DNA of 33,482 nucleotides from a virus, in IMG/VR virus record IMGVR_UViG_3300034111_000131, positions 1 through 33,482 of that record, one strand, 5' to 3'. The notes below the pieces were generated by a model. The model ran no database searches. It saw only the letters and a list, made by a program, of their open reading frames with translations, and was not told the origin of the DNA. Positions 22,130 to 29,109 of the stretch are shown here, in pieces (the stretch's first letter is position 1; every line of letters starts with the position of its first letter). The translations under genes were made by a program, and so were the position numbers.

Positions 22130-22686
22130 TAGAAAACCATTACAGAATTATTATATCCGTTGTCATTGTAACGTTGTCCGCAACGTCCCCAGCAAGTCCC
22201 TACGCAGTCGCACGCGTCAATCTGTGGGCGTAAGTCAGTGTCTTTATTTGTTTGGCTAGTAAATTGCGGGTAAAGGTTTTTATTAGCTAGTAGGTATTTA
22301 ATCAAACGTTGTTCGTAGAAGCTGGCTTTTTGTGCGTAATGCTCCATTGAAAACGCAACCTCAGCACGTGAAACGCTGCCCGAGTAGTCACCAAATTGCG
22401 TTTGAATACCTTTGTTTTTAAGTTGGTAAGAAAGCCCGAATACCGCATCTTCGGCCGAACGCCACGCGACAACGGGTTGAATAAACTCTACTAGCGTTTC
22501 TTCGTCGTTAGTCAAAGTCTGCGTATTGTAGGCGTTTAACATGTACTTGTAGAACGTAGTCCCTAGAATTGGCTGAACTCTAAGGTCGCTTTGTGTAGCA
22601 ATGTAGGGCGTTACGTCGGTAACGTCTACGTTAGCCGTAATAGGCGTGTTCGTCTTTAGGTATGTTTCAGTTATAAAGTAGATCAT
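22129..22686 (-). CDS. Head-tail connector candidate (DUF6712-like, 185 aa)
   Basis: 185 residues. The N-terminal half has ETYLKTNTPITANVDVTDVT and an IQPVVAWRSAEDA core like phage head-completion or adaptor proteins annotated as DUF6712 in Bacteroidota phages. The C-terminus is Cys-rich (DACDCVGTCWGRCG), possibly metal-binding or disulfide-linked in the virion. The gene directly follows the portal with a 4-bp overlap, which fits an adaptor. The family name is from memory and not confirmed by search. Confidence 0.65.
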   Translation of the reverse strand: MIYFITETYLKTNTPITANVDVTDVTPYIATQSDLRVQPILGTTFYKYMLNAYNTQTLTNDEETLVEFIQPVVAWRSAEDAVFGLSYQLKNKGIQTQFGDYSGSVSRAEVAFSMEHYAQKASFYEQRLIKYLLANKNLYPQFTSQTNKDTDLRPQIDACDCVGTCWGRCGQRYNDNGYNNSVMVF

Positions 22687-23960
22687 TGCGCAGGAATTTC
22701 TAAAGGTGGTAAGCCAGCTAAGGCCCTAATTTCGTTTGGTGTCATTTGTTCAATTACCTTTTGCGCTAGGCTAGGTTCTAAGGCGTTTAACGAGTCAATA
22801 ATGTAAGACGTCTTTTCGTCGCGTTCTACAATGGCGTCGTTAATTATTTGGAAATTCTTAATTGTAAAGTCGGCCTTTAGTCTAGAAATATTTAATAGTT
22901 CCTGAAAGATTTCGGTAACCATTTCACGCAACGGAATAACGACGTTTTTCTCGAAAATAATGTAGGCTTGTTTAATGTCCGAACCATTACCCAAAGAACC
23001 CGACGTGCGAACGCCTAATAAAATAGGGTCGATTGTATGGGCAAAGCAAATTTGTTCCGTGTTTAAACCGCTAGCTTCTTGAAATAGTTTGTCGTTTTGG
23101 TTTGTAGGGATGCTTTCGATTTTCGGTAATTGATCCGCAGAGTTAGCAAAGAACGCCACACCTTTACCAGCGTTGGCAGCTCCTTTCATTCGGTCTATGG
23201 TGTCCCGTAATACCTTCTTTTCTTCTTCGCTTTGTGGACGTTTTGGGAACATCATGGCAAACGCGGGGAAAATACTATTTTGAATGTTTGATTTTGCGAA
23301 GTATGAAAGTTCGCCCGACAAAAAGGCGAAGTTAAGGGCCGAAGTGTACTGAGGTAATGAGTAGTAATCTTGTCCTATGCTAGGTAATTCGTAGCTATAA
23401 AGCTGGCATTTGTCCGTGTTTAGCGGGTGGTAAGGCTTTACTTGTTCTACGTCTATTCTAGAGGCCCAGTCGTCGCACAAATAGTAACAAGTTTTAGTAT
23501 TGTTAATACGGACTTTTTCGGGGCTTACGTTTTCGATTTTATGAAGCTTACCTTTTTCGTCAAAGTGCAACTTAAAGTAAACGCGGTTGTGCATTACTAG
23601 TTGTTTAGTAACGGCTTTAACCGACTTTGCTAGCTTCATTTTCTTTTCCCAAGTGTAAAGGTCTAGAAGTTCTTGAGGCGTAAGCTTGTCCGTCTTTAAT
23701 TCGTAGCCAGCTCCAATAGTTGCGTTAACTTTAAAGTCTACGATTGCCCCGTGTAAAGGCGAAGTGTAGTAAAGTTGGTTAAGAGTTTCGGGAAAAAGGT
23801 TGTCCTGCCCAAATGGCACATAGCCAGCAATTTGGTAACGTCCGTTTACGTAAGGTAACGACAAGTCGCCGCGTCCGATTTTACCAAAAGGCGTGGAAAA
23901 GCTTTGATAGCCTTCTACTACTTCGGGTTTTTGTTGTCTAAATCTGTCGAATATTCCCAT
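22683..23960 (-). CDS. Portal protein
   Basis: About 425 residues, starting MGIFDRFRQQKPEVVEGYQ. Regions with NQLYYTSPLHGAIVDFKVNA, then ENVSPEKVRI and ICFAHTIDPILLG near residues 300-320 follow the usual portal order (crown/wing, then clip and stem). The portal forms the 12-fold ring for DNA entry and exit. The start at 23960 is preferred over 23999 because that longer form overlaps the previous gene, while ATG 23960 leaves a 4-bp gap. It lies downstream of the capsid gene and about 14 kb from the terminase, an unusual order for a siphovirus. Confidence 0.88.
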   Translation of the reverse strand: MGIFDRFRQQKPEVVEGYQSFSTPFGKIGRGDLSLPYVNGRYQIAGYVPFGQDNLFPETLNQLYYTSPLHGAIVDFKVNATIGAGYELKTDKLTPQELLDLYTWEKKMKLAKSVKAVTKQLVMHNRVYFKLHFDEKGKLHKIENVSPEKVRINNTKTCYYLCDDWASRIDVEQVKPYHPLNTDKCQLYSYELPSIGQDYYSLPQYTSALNFAFLSGELSYFAKSNIQNSIFPAFAMMFPKRPQSEEEKKVLRDTIDRMKGAANAGKGVAFFANSADQLPKIESIPTNQNDKLFQEASGLNTEQICFAHTIDPILLGVRTSGSLGNGSDIKQAYIIFEKNVVIPLREMVTEIFQELLNISRLKADFTIKNFQIINDAIVERDEKTSYIIDSLNALEPSLAQKVIEQMTPNEIRALAGLPPLEIPAQ

Positions 23961-23964
23961 TTTA

Positions 23965-24315
23965 TTAGTCGTATATACTAGAAATTGAACCGCCCGCAAC
24001 TACTAAGCGCCCCGTTTCTATTAAATTAAGTCCGTTTGTTGTTGTGTTTTCGTCTACAATTATTTGCACTGGGCTTTCGTAAACCGAATACGTGTATTGC
24101 CCTCTTATAAGTTCTAGGTCTACGCCTTCTTCTAAAGTAAATAGGTTGTATCTAGTCGGAAAGTTTGACGTATCTAAGCCCGCCCAAAGAATAGGTTCGC
24201 TAGCCGTGTTAAATTCGCCCTCAAAGACGAACAAGTAAAAAGGGTCTACTATTGTAGTAACCTCGTTTAAGGTTAAAGCAAACGTATTTATTTCCCCTTT
24301 TTCAATGTAAATCAT
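23965..24315 (-). CDS. Virion-associated protein candidate (116 aa)
   Basis: Begins MIYIEKGEINTFALTLNE; the rest is beta-rich (YLFVFEGEF, TRYNLFTLEEG, YTYSVYESP) and ends LVVAGGSISSIYD, resembling small immunoglobulin-like decoration or fibre-base proteins in Bacteroidota phages. The ATG at 24315 is fixed by a perfect late motif abutting it, rather than the in-frame ATG at 24348. It is first in the unit that continues to portal and lysis genes, after the terminator at 24351-24376. Function inferred from context. Confidence 0.7.
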   Translation of the reverse strand: MIYIEKGEINTFALTLNEVTTIVDPFYLFVFEGEFNTASEPILWAGLDTSNFPTRYNLFTLEEGVDLELIRGQYTYSVYESPVQIIVDENTTTNGLNLIETGRLVVAGGSISSIYD

Positions 24316-24345
24316 AACAATATTAAATTTTATTTGGGACTTGTT
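24316..24345 (-). promoter_or_regulatory. Late start-abutting motif, copy 5 (portal-lysis operon)
   Basis: An exact TTTAATATTGTT abuts the ATG at 24315, and AACAA sits exactly 30 nt upstream; the whole 33-bp stretch resembles copy 1. It comes directly after a strong terminator, exactly where a new promoter is needed. This is the best evidence that the motif is transcriptional. Confidence 0.7.
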
Positions 24346-24350
24346 CAAAT

Positions 24351-24376
24351 AGAAAACCCCCTACTAAGAGGGGGTC
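24351..24376 (-). terminator. Rho-independent terminator after the tail tube gene
   Basis: On the minus strand ACCCCCT (24369-24375) pairs with AGGGGGT (24356-24362) over a 6-nt loop, then TTTCTATTTG. It follows the 171-residue gene by 24 bp and ends the capsid/tube transcript. Confidence 0.85.
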
Positions 24377-24399
24377 TACTAGGTTTGGTTGCAAGAAAA

Positions 24400-24915
24400 T
24401 TAAACGAGTAAGCCCGCAATAATAGCTGGATCGACCTCATATGCGAGCGTCTCATTTTCAGCCAAAAGCGTAAGTGAATACTTACTGCCATCTGCACGGG
24501 TAACCCCAGAGCCTTCGCCGTAAGCGCTTACTTGTAAGTAAGGGAAGTACCAATATTTTCCGTTTGCGTCACCAACAACCGCGTTCAAGTATTGTTGGCC
24601 AGCGCCAAGAACTTTGATTGCGCGGCTTTTTTCTTGGTCGCGTCGGTGAAACATTAAGTTAATAGTTTGAGTAACGTAAGAAGAACCATTCACTAGGTCA
24701 ATAGTTCCGTCTTCGGTAAAGCTTCCCGTATTACGTTTGAACTCCAAAGCAACGTAAGGCGCAGTGTGTGTAATTGCGGTAACTTCCCAGTTAGTTCCTG
24801 TCTCGTTGGTTGTAATTCCCGTAATGTTATCTTGTTGGTTAATTAATAGGGTGTAAATCCCCCCGCTATTTGAGTCACATCCTTTTAGGATTTCTTCGAG
24901 TGTAGCACATGCCAT
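24400..24915 (-). CDS. Probable major tail tube protein (171 aa)
   Basis: 171 residues, beta-rich, with a Gly/Thr-rich middle (TGITTNETGTNWEV, TGSFTEDGTIDLVNG) and an alternation typical of tail tube proteins. It lies directly downstream of the major capsid gene with its own terminator and probably read-through from the MCP terminator at 24937. High-expression features (strong terminator, separate cistron) fit a major virion component. A head decoration protein is the alternative. Confidence 0.65.
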   Translation of the reverse strand: MACATLEEILKGCDSNSGGIYTLLINQQDNITGITTNETGTNWEVTAITHTAPYVALEFKRNTGSFTEDGTIDLVNGSSYVTQTINLMFHRRDQEKSRAIKVLGAGQQYLNAVVGDANGKYWYFPYLQVSAYGEGSGVTRADGSKYSLTLLAENETLAYEVDPAIIAGLLV

Positions 24916-24936
24916 GATTTCTAATTTTTTTTGGTT

Positions 24937-24967
24937 ATAAAAAAGGGCGGCGTTTTATGGCCGCCCC
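24937..24967 (-). terminator. Rho-independent terminator after the major capsid gene
   Basis: On the minus strand GGGCGGC (24960-24966) pairs with GCCGCCC (24945-24951) around an 8-nt loop, followed by TTTTTTATAACC. A GC-rich seven-pair stem makes it the strongest terminator in the window. As the next gene (24915) has no own promoter that I can see, partial read-through would set the ratio of capsid to tail tube. Confidence 0.9.
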
Positions 24968-24992
24968 GTATGTTTTAATTGTTGGTTAACGA

Positions 24993-25922
24993 CTAGTCAA
25001 AACAAACGTTGTAAACAACGATTTGTGAAGGGTTAGTATAATGAAAACCAGCTTTCAAGTTCGCACGTGTACGAATGTAAGGCTCAGCTACTGAGTCAGA
25101 AAGGTTAACCGCTTTCAATGCTTTAGCATCGCCTTCAGCATCGAACGCATAGATAAGGTCTGTCTTAAGAGCAAGAACCATAGTGTTAACTGGCATACCC
25201 TCAGCAAGAACGATTTTGATACCTAAGAAAGTAGGTGCAAGCGGTGCGGTAACGTAAGTCAAAGTGTTACCTGAAGCGGCGGCAATTTGGTAGTTTACGA
25301 AAACGTCGCTAGAAACGAACAAACGAAGGTCAGCGCGCTTAGCTTGAACGGCAGCAGGTGAAGCCTGAAGAACCGCAGTCATGCGAGCCAATACGTTTGA
25401 ACTATCAATAGCACCTGAATAAAGGCCGTTTACTGCTGCGTCTGCACACAATTGCTTAAGGTAGCCGTCACACAAAGAAAGAACTGGGTCCTCGCTTGTA
25501 GTGTCACCTTGCCAACGGATAAGTTCGAGGTCGTTACCGATACGAGCAGCCATTTCATTCCAGTAGTAAGCCATAAAAGAAGCTACAGAAAAATCGCCGT
25601 TTGAACCTTGCGACATTTGCAAAGCAAGGAAAGATTGCTCTAGGTCAAATTGACATAGCTGCGACATTCCACTTAGGGCACACACGGTCACGTCGATTGC
25701 GTCGAGGTTGTCAGTTGGTGCAGTAAAGTTACATGTAGACGGCGCGAGGATGTTACCGAAAGTAACGTTAGCCAATTTAGTGGCACTTTTGATGCCTGGC
25801 AATGTGCGGTAATTGTCCGCGATGTCTTCAGTTAAATAAGCTTTAGAGTAAAACTCATCTGGGTTAGGACATAACAACGCGTTTGTGTCTACGTCCAAGT
25901 CAAATTTTAGGTTTCTAATCAT
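24993..25922 (-). CDS. Major capsid protein (HK97-fold type)
   Basis: 309 residues, soluble, without signal peptide. N-terminal LCPNPDEFYSKAYLTEDIAD and later SVASFMAYYWNEMAARIGND, then a P-domain/A-domain-like DLRLFVSSDVFVNYQI and PTFLGIKIVLAEGMPVNTMV match Bacteroidota phage capsid proteins. Several cysteines near residues 63-90 could crosslink. It follows the protease-scaffold gene by 30 bp, and a strong terminator comes after it. Codon use looks more even and GC-balanced than in neighbours, as expected for the most abundant virion protein. Confidence 0.88.
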   Translation of the reverse strand: MIRNLKFDLDVDTNALLCPNPDEFYSKAYLTEDIADNYRTLPGIKSATKLANVTFGNILAPSTCNFTAPTDNLDAIDVTVCALSGMSQLCQFDLEQSFLALQMSQGSNGDFSVASFMAYYWNEMAARIGNDLELIRWQGDTTSEDPVLSLCDGYLKQLCADAAVNGLYSGAIDSSNVLARMTAVLQASPAAVQAKRADLRLFVSSDVFVNYQIAAASGNTLTYVTAPLAPTFLGIKIVLAEGMPVNTMVLALKTDLIYAFDAEGDAKALKAVNLSDSVAEPYIRTRANLKAGFHYTNPSQIVVYNVCFD

Positions 25923-25950
25923 TGTTTTTGGTTTTTATTGTTTGGTTTTT
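25923..25950 (-). promoter_or_regulatory. A-rich tandem leader of the major capsid gene
   Basis: On the minus strand the 30 bp before the capsid ATG contain two near-identical copies of AATAAAAACCAAA, ending in AACAATG. A-rich unstructured leaders replace Shine-Dalgarno sites in Bacteroidota and drive strong translation. The doubling is probably selected for high capsid output (inference). Confidence 0.6.
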
Positions 25951-25952
25951 AT

Positions 25953-26939
25953 TTACTTGTTTGATGCGCGGAACGCTTTAAATTTATCGAAAGCCGACAT
26001 TTTTGTTTCTTTTGCCATTTCCATTTCGTCTTCGATTTCTTCTTTAGCCACGCCGAGTTCTTCGATTTGGTTTTTAAGGTCTGCAATCATGCCGATTAAT
26101 GCACGCTCGCGTTCTTCGATAAAAGGTGTTACAATAGCTAAGATTGCTTCAGCGTCTGCCGTTGGGTCTACTGCCATTTCGGTTTCTACTTCTTCTTCGA
26201 CTACTTCTTCTTCGGTTACGCTTGTGTCCTCCATAGCTACTTCTTCGGTCGTTTCTTCTACGACTTCTTCGGCGGCCATTTCGACTTCTTCTTTTTCTAC
26301 TTCTTTAATTTCGACAACTTGGCCGTCCTTAACTACGTAGATTTTACCTTCAATGAGGTGTTCTCCGTCTGGGAAATTCATATTATATTTAGTTAATTGG
26401 TTACTTAATTTCATACCCAAAAAGCCCTCGATTGAAAACCCTAATTGTTCGTCTTTAACTAGCTTGTTGTAATACTCGGCATCGGTAATTTGAGCCGTTA
26501 ACATTAAAGTACCTTTAGGAACTTCTATCCCGTAGGTTGTAAGCGCTTTGTCTTGGGTAGGGTTTTCGACTATCCACGCTTCAAGAATGTAAGCGGGAAC
26601 TTCTTTACTAGGGTCATGCTCTAAGTTAAACACGTTCCTATTTTGTAGGTCGCGCATAAACTTAACGTAGATTTGCTCGATGGTTTGTTCTTCGAACTGC
26701 ACGTAGTATTCGCCCGCTTCGTCGTCGCGTCGGTAAATTTCCATTGGGATCATTGCGGGCGCGGTTACTCGGTATTTAAGTTCGTCGCTAAAGAAACGTT
26801 TTGTAACGTTTGCAAAGGCCATGCCCTTAACTTTTATGGCTGGGTTTGAAGTAAAGGCTATTTGTTCAATGCCTAAGTCTTCGCCGTCGGAGTATTCGGG
26901 GTCGATTGTTATTTTGTAAATGGGTAAGTCGTTTACCAT
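25953..26939 (-). CDS. Prohead protease-scaffold fusion (XkdF-like protease)
   Basis: 328 residues. The N-terminal part (about 1-175) follows XkdF-type phage proteases: SNPAIKVKGMAF, NLEHDP with a likely catalytic H108, AWIVE, PKGTLM and GFSIEG with S169. Residues about 205-328 are extremely Glu/Val-rich with predicted coiled coil (EEVVEETTEEVAMED, then FIEERERALIGMIADLKNQIEEL), a scaffold. The fusion lets the protease digest the scaffold after capsid assembly, and the capsid gene follows. The start at 26939, not 26945, is fixed by a variant late motif (TTTAATATGGTT) abutting it. Its 5' end faces the divergent plus-strand unit. Confidence 0.85.
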   Translation of the reverse strand: MVNDLPIYKITIDPEYSDGEDLGIEQIAFTSNPAIKVKGMAFANVTKRFFSDELKYRVTAPAMIPMEIYRRDDEAGEYYVQFEEQTIEQIYVKFMRDLQNRNVFNLEHDPSKEVPAYILEAWIVENPTQDKALTTYGIEVPKGTLMLTAQITDAEYYNKLVKDEQLGFSIEGFLGMKLSNQLTKYNMNFPDGEHLIEGKIYVVKDGQVVEIKEVEKEEVEMAAEEVVEETTEEVAMEDTSVTEEEVVEEEVETEMAVDPTADAEAILAIVTPFIEERERALIGMIADLKNQIEELGVAKEEIEDEMEMAKETKMSAFDKFKAFRASNK

Positions 26940-26968
26940 AACCATATTAAAAAACCCTTATATTTGTT
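26940..26968 (-). promoter_or_regulatory. Late start-abutting motif, copy 6 (head operon)
   Basis: TTTAATATGGTT abuts the protease-scaffold ATG and AACAA lies 29 nt upstream (one base closer than in copies 1, 4 and 5). It overlaps the oppositely oriented TATATTTG box of the plus-strand unit, so both promoters cannot be occupied at the same time. Confidence 0.6.
26959..26966 (+). promoter_or_regulatory. -7 box TATATTTG of the plus-strand unit
   Basis: A perfect TAnnTTTG box on the plus strand, 12 bp before the ATG at 26979. No convincing TTTG at the right spacing; TTTA at 26932-26935 is 23 bp away. The box lies over the AACAA element of the divergent head promoter. Confidence 0.55.
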
Positions 26969-26978
26969 CAAAAAAACT

Positions 26979-27524
26979 ATGGTAACAATTTGTAACAAAG
27001 ACATTCCGAACGAGTTAAACGAGTTAACTATTCAGCAGTTCGAAGACATTACGGAAATTCATGCTAATCAAAAGCTAGACAACGTCGAAAAACATCTAGA
27101 GGTGTTTAAGTATATGGGCGTTCCTGAGGTCGAAGACATGGAGTTCGAAGATTTTAAAGAAGCAATCCGTCTTTTTAACACGGCGAAAACCCCCGAAGGT
27201 ATCTTATTAAAGCGTTTTGAAAACGACGGCTACACTTACCAAGCCTACGACCAAGACTTTAAGCTTACGGCTAAAGACACAAAGCATATTGAAAAGATTT
27301 TAGCTAGCAAACACAAAGGGTTTATTTCCGAAGCGTTGGCGGTTATCTTTAAAAGAACGGACTTAAGCAAAACCGAACACTACACGGACGCGCACATTAA
27401 ATTAAAGTCTAAAATTATTCGTGAAATGCCAGCCGAAGTAGCCGTTCCTTACCTAGTAGCTATTGCCGAAACAATTAACAAACAAGTCGAAAGCCTAAAT
27501 GAAAGTACCGAAGGGTTGGCATGA
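26979..27524 (+). CDS. Possible tail assembly chaperone, first of a related pair (181 aa)
   Basis: About 181 residues, acidic and helical: NELNELTIQQFEDITEIHAN, then VFKYMGVPEVEDMEFEDF, then DGYTYQAYDQDFKLTAKDT. This order, KLTxxQF-helix, a short V-P-x-x-E box and a DG-TY beta turn followed by KLT, is shared with the next gene, so the two arose by duplication. Pairs of overlapping helical proteins before the tape measure in siphoviruses are tail assembly chaperones; that role is inferred, since here the tape measure lies elsewhere. Start at ATG 26979 (a TTG at 26964 is less likely). The C-terminus overlaps the next gene by 26 bp. Confidence 0.6.
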   Translation: MVTICNKDIPNELNELTIQQFEDITEIHANQKLDNVEKHLEVFKYMGVPEVEDMEFEDFKEAIRLFNTAKTPEGILLKRFENDGYTYQAYDQDFKLTAKDTKHIEKILASKHKGFISEALAVIFKRTDLSKTEHYTDAHIKLKSKIIREMPAEVAVPYLVAIAETINKQVESLNESTEGLA

Positions 27525-28281
27525 GGTTAAGTTGTACCAATTTAAAGAACTTCGGGAACTCAAAGACTCCGAAGGGTTTTTTAATACGCAACTAGAAACG
27601 CTTGCAATCCTTTTAGACGTGCCTAGCGACGAACTAGAAGAACTTTCTTTAGACGAAATAGGCGAACTATTTAAGTCCGTTAAATGGGTTCTTAGCGAGC
27701 CTAAGAAGGCCCACGCAAGCGAAGTTATAATAGACGGCGATACGTACATTTTAAAGCCGTTTAAGAAGCTTACGCTAGATGAGTTTATAGACCTTAACTA
27801 TTTCTTGACAAACGACTACTTAAAGCATATTTCGCATATTGTTTCCGTGTTTTACAGGCGTATTAATAAGGATAACTGGGGGAATATTGAATTTGAACCC
27901 TACATATTTAACCCGTTCGACGTGTTCGATAAGTTCGACGACTTGAATATTACGCAAGTCTACGGGCTTATTCCTGAGTTCCTAAAGTGGCGCGACGACT
28001 TTCTAAAGAAATACGAAAACTTATTTAATCAAGACGACGACGAAGACGACGAACCCTTAGACGTTAAGGAATTTGAAAGCTTAGAAGAATACAAGGAAAG
28101 TTTAAAGGCCCAAGAACAAGCCAAGAAGTCTAAAAAATGGGGGTGGGAAAGTTTGTTGTTTGACCTTTGCGAAGGTGACCTAACAAAAATAAAGGCAGTC
28201 GGTGAACTGCCCTTAATCTTTGTCTTTAATATGTTATCGATGCGTAAGGAAATGGGTTACTTAGAAACCCCTAAAGGTTAA
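27499..28281 (+). CDS. Possible tail assembly chaperone, second of the pair (260 aa)
   Basis: 260 residues. The N-terminal 110 residues match the preceding protein (VKLYQFKELREL, ILLDVPSDELEELSLDEI, then DGDTYILKPFKKLTLDEF). The rest adds a long extension with a low-complexity acidic stretch NQDDDEDDEPLDV and a Trp-containing segment KKWGWESLLFD. It has its own ATG within the end of the first gene, in a +1 phase relative to it, which does not fit the usual -1 frameshift of chaperone pairs. Its 3' end overlaps the convergent HK97 gp10-like gene by 21 bp. Confidence 0.6.
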   Translation: MKVPKGWHEVKLYQFKELRELKDSEGFFNTQLETLAILLDVPSDELEELSLDEIGELFKSVKWVLSEPKKAHASEVIIDGDTYILKPFKKLTLDEFIDLNYFLTNDYLKHISHIVSVFYRRINKDNWGNIEFEPYIFNPFDVFDKFDDLNITQVYGLIPEFLKWRDDFLKKYENLFNQDDDEDDEPLDVKEFESLEEYKESLKAQEQAKKSKKWGWESLLFDLCEGDLTKIKAVGELPLIFVFNMLSMRKEMGYLETPKG

Positions 28282-28692
28282 CGCCGCGTTGAACTCCCCG
28301 CCTATTGGCTCGAACGTGTAAATAATACTGCGCTTTTCTCCTAAGATTGTAGCTACTTGTAGGATTGGGTAACGTTGTGCCATCCATTCCGTGTATTGCT
28401 CGAATATCTCGGCGGTCGTTCCGTTGGCGTTTAGTTCTTCGGTAAGCTTAGCGCATAAGTCAAAAGCTGCCATGTTTACAGTACCATTATTTAAGAACCC
28501 GAAGTAGTACATTGCTAGAATTTGTATTTCTAATTCACCTAAAGCGGGGATTTGGGCGTTAATACGAATAGAGTCGTAAAGCGCACCCGTGTCGATTAGT
28601 GCCTCGGATGCAATAACACGCTTCAAAGTCTTTGCGATCTTGTTACGTGTTTTGTACTTAATGTTAAATATGCCGTTATTCTTGTACGCCAT
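28261..28692 (-). CDS. HK97 gp10-like head-tail/tail completion protein (143 aa)
   Basis: 143 residues with the DTGALYDSIRI motif (about 36-46) near the N-terminus, characteristic of the HK97 gp10 family of head-tail joining and tail completion proteins. The rest (EIQILAMYYFGFLNNGTVNM and a Trp/Tyr-rich end) fits as well. It overlaps the 48-residue gene by 17 bp upstream and converges with the plus-strand unit at its 3' end. Confidence 0.8.
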   Translation of the reverse strand: MAYKNNGIFNIKYKTRNKIAKTLKRVIASEALIDTGALYDSIRINAQIPALGELEIQILAMYYFGFLNNGTVNMAAFDLCAKLTEELNANGTTAEIFEQYTEWMAQRYPILQVATILGEKRSIIYTFEPIGGEFNAALTFRGF

Positions 28693-28822
28693 TTTCTTCG
28701 TTCGTGTTTTGTTCTTGCGCTAGCTTTTGTAAATACTGCAATAAAGGCAATCCGTATTTTACGGGCATTTCTTGAATGTAGGCCTCTAGTTCTTTCACAT
28801 TCTCTTCAGTGAGCTGAATCAT
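28676..28822 (-). CDS. Hypothetical small helical protein (48 aa)
   Basis: Frame from ATG at 28822: MIQLTEENVKELEAYIQEMP, then VKYGLPLLQYLQKLAQEQNT. It is helical and amphipathic, has no membrane segment, and overlaps the next gene by 17 bp. In some flavophages a short helical protein precedes the gp10-like gene. Start context (TTTAAGACGT) is ordinary. Function unknown. Confidence 0.6.
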   Translation of the reverse strand: MIQLTEENVKELEAYIQEMPVKYGLPLLQYLQKLAQEQNTNEENGVQE

Positions 28823-28827
28823 ACGTC

Positions 28828-29097
28828 TTAAATTAAAGTTACTCCAATAGCGGCAGCAACATACTCGTTCACTACGTTGTTGTCAGTACCCCATGCTGCG
28901 AACTCTTCTTCGGTTAAGGTGTAGTTACCTTGCGAAAGTTGAAGTCCGTCTTCAGTTAGGAGCTGCCAATACGTTGTGCAAGTCGTTGCCTCAGTTGTAA
29001 AGTTAAGAACTAAAACGGACATTTGCGTAGCCGTTCCTGCGTTTAGTGGGTATACAATCGGCTCGATTGCTACTCCTTGTGTTGGTTGTGTTTTCAT
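28828..29097 (-). CDS. Small virion-associated protein candidate (89 aa)
   Basis: 89 residues, mostly beta and Thr-rich (PLNAGTATQMSVLVLNFTTE, then TYWQLLTEDGLQLSQGNYTL), with no cleavage signal. This fold-like pattern with a WQLLTEDG turn recurs in small phage proteins next to fibres. It comes right after the fibre gene (12 bp) and 5 bp before the 48-residue gene. A fibre-associated or cement role is inferred. Confidence 0.65.
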   Translation of the reverse strand: MKTQPTQGVAIEPIVYPLNAGTATQMSVLVLNFTTEATTCTTYWQLLTEDGLQLSQGNYTLTEEEFAAWGTDNNVVNEYVAAAIGVTLI

Positions 29098-29109
29098 ATT
29101 TTTATTTAA

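Noticed and set aside
27499-27524. Programmed frameshift joining the two plus-strand genes
   Set aside because: The second gene has its own ATG and lies in +1 phase, whereas known chaperone pairs use -1; no slippery heptamer seen in the overlap.
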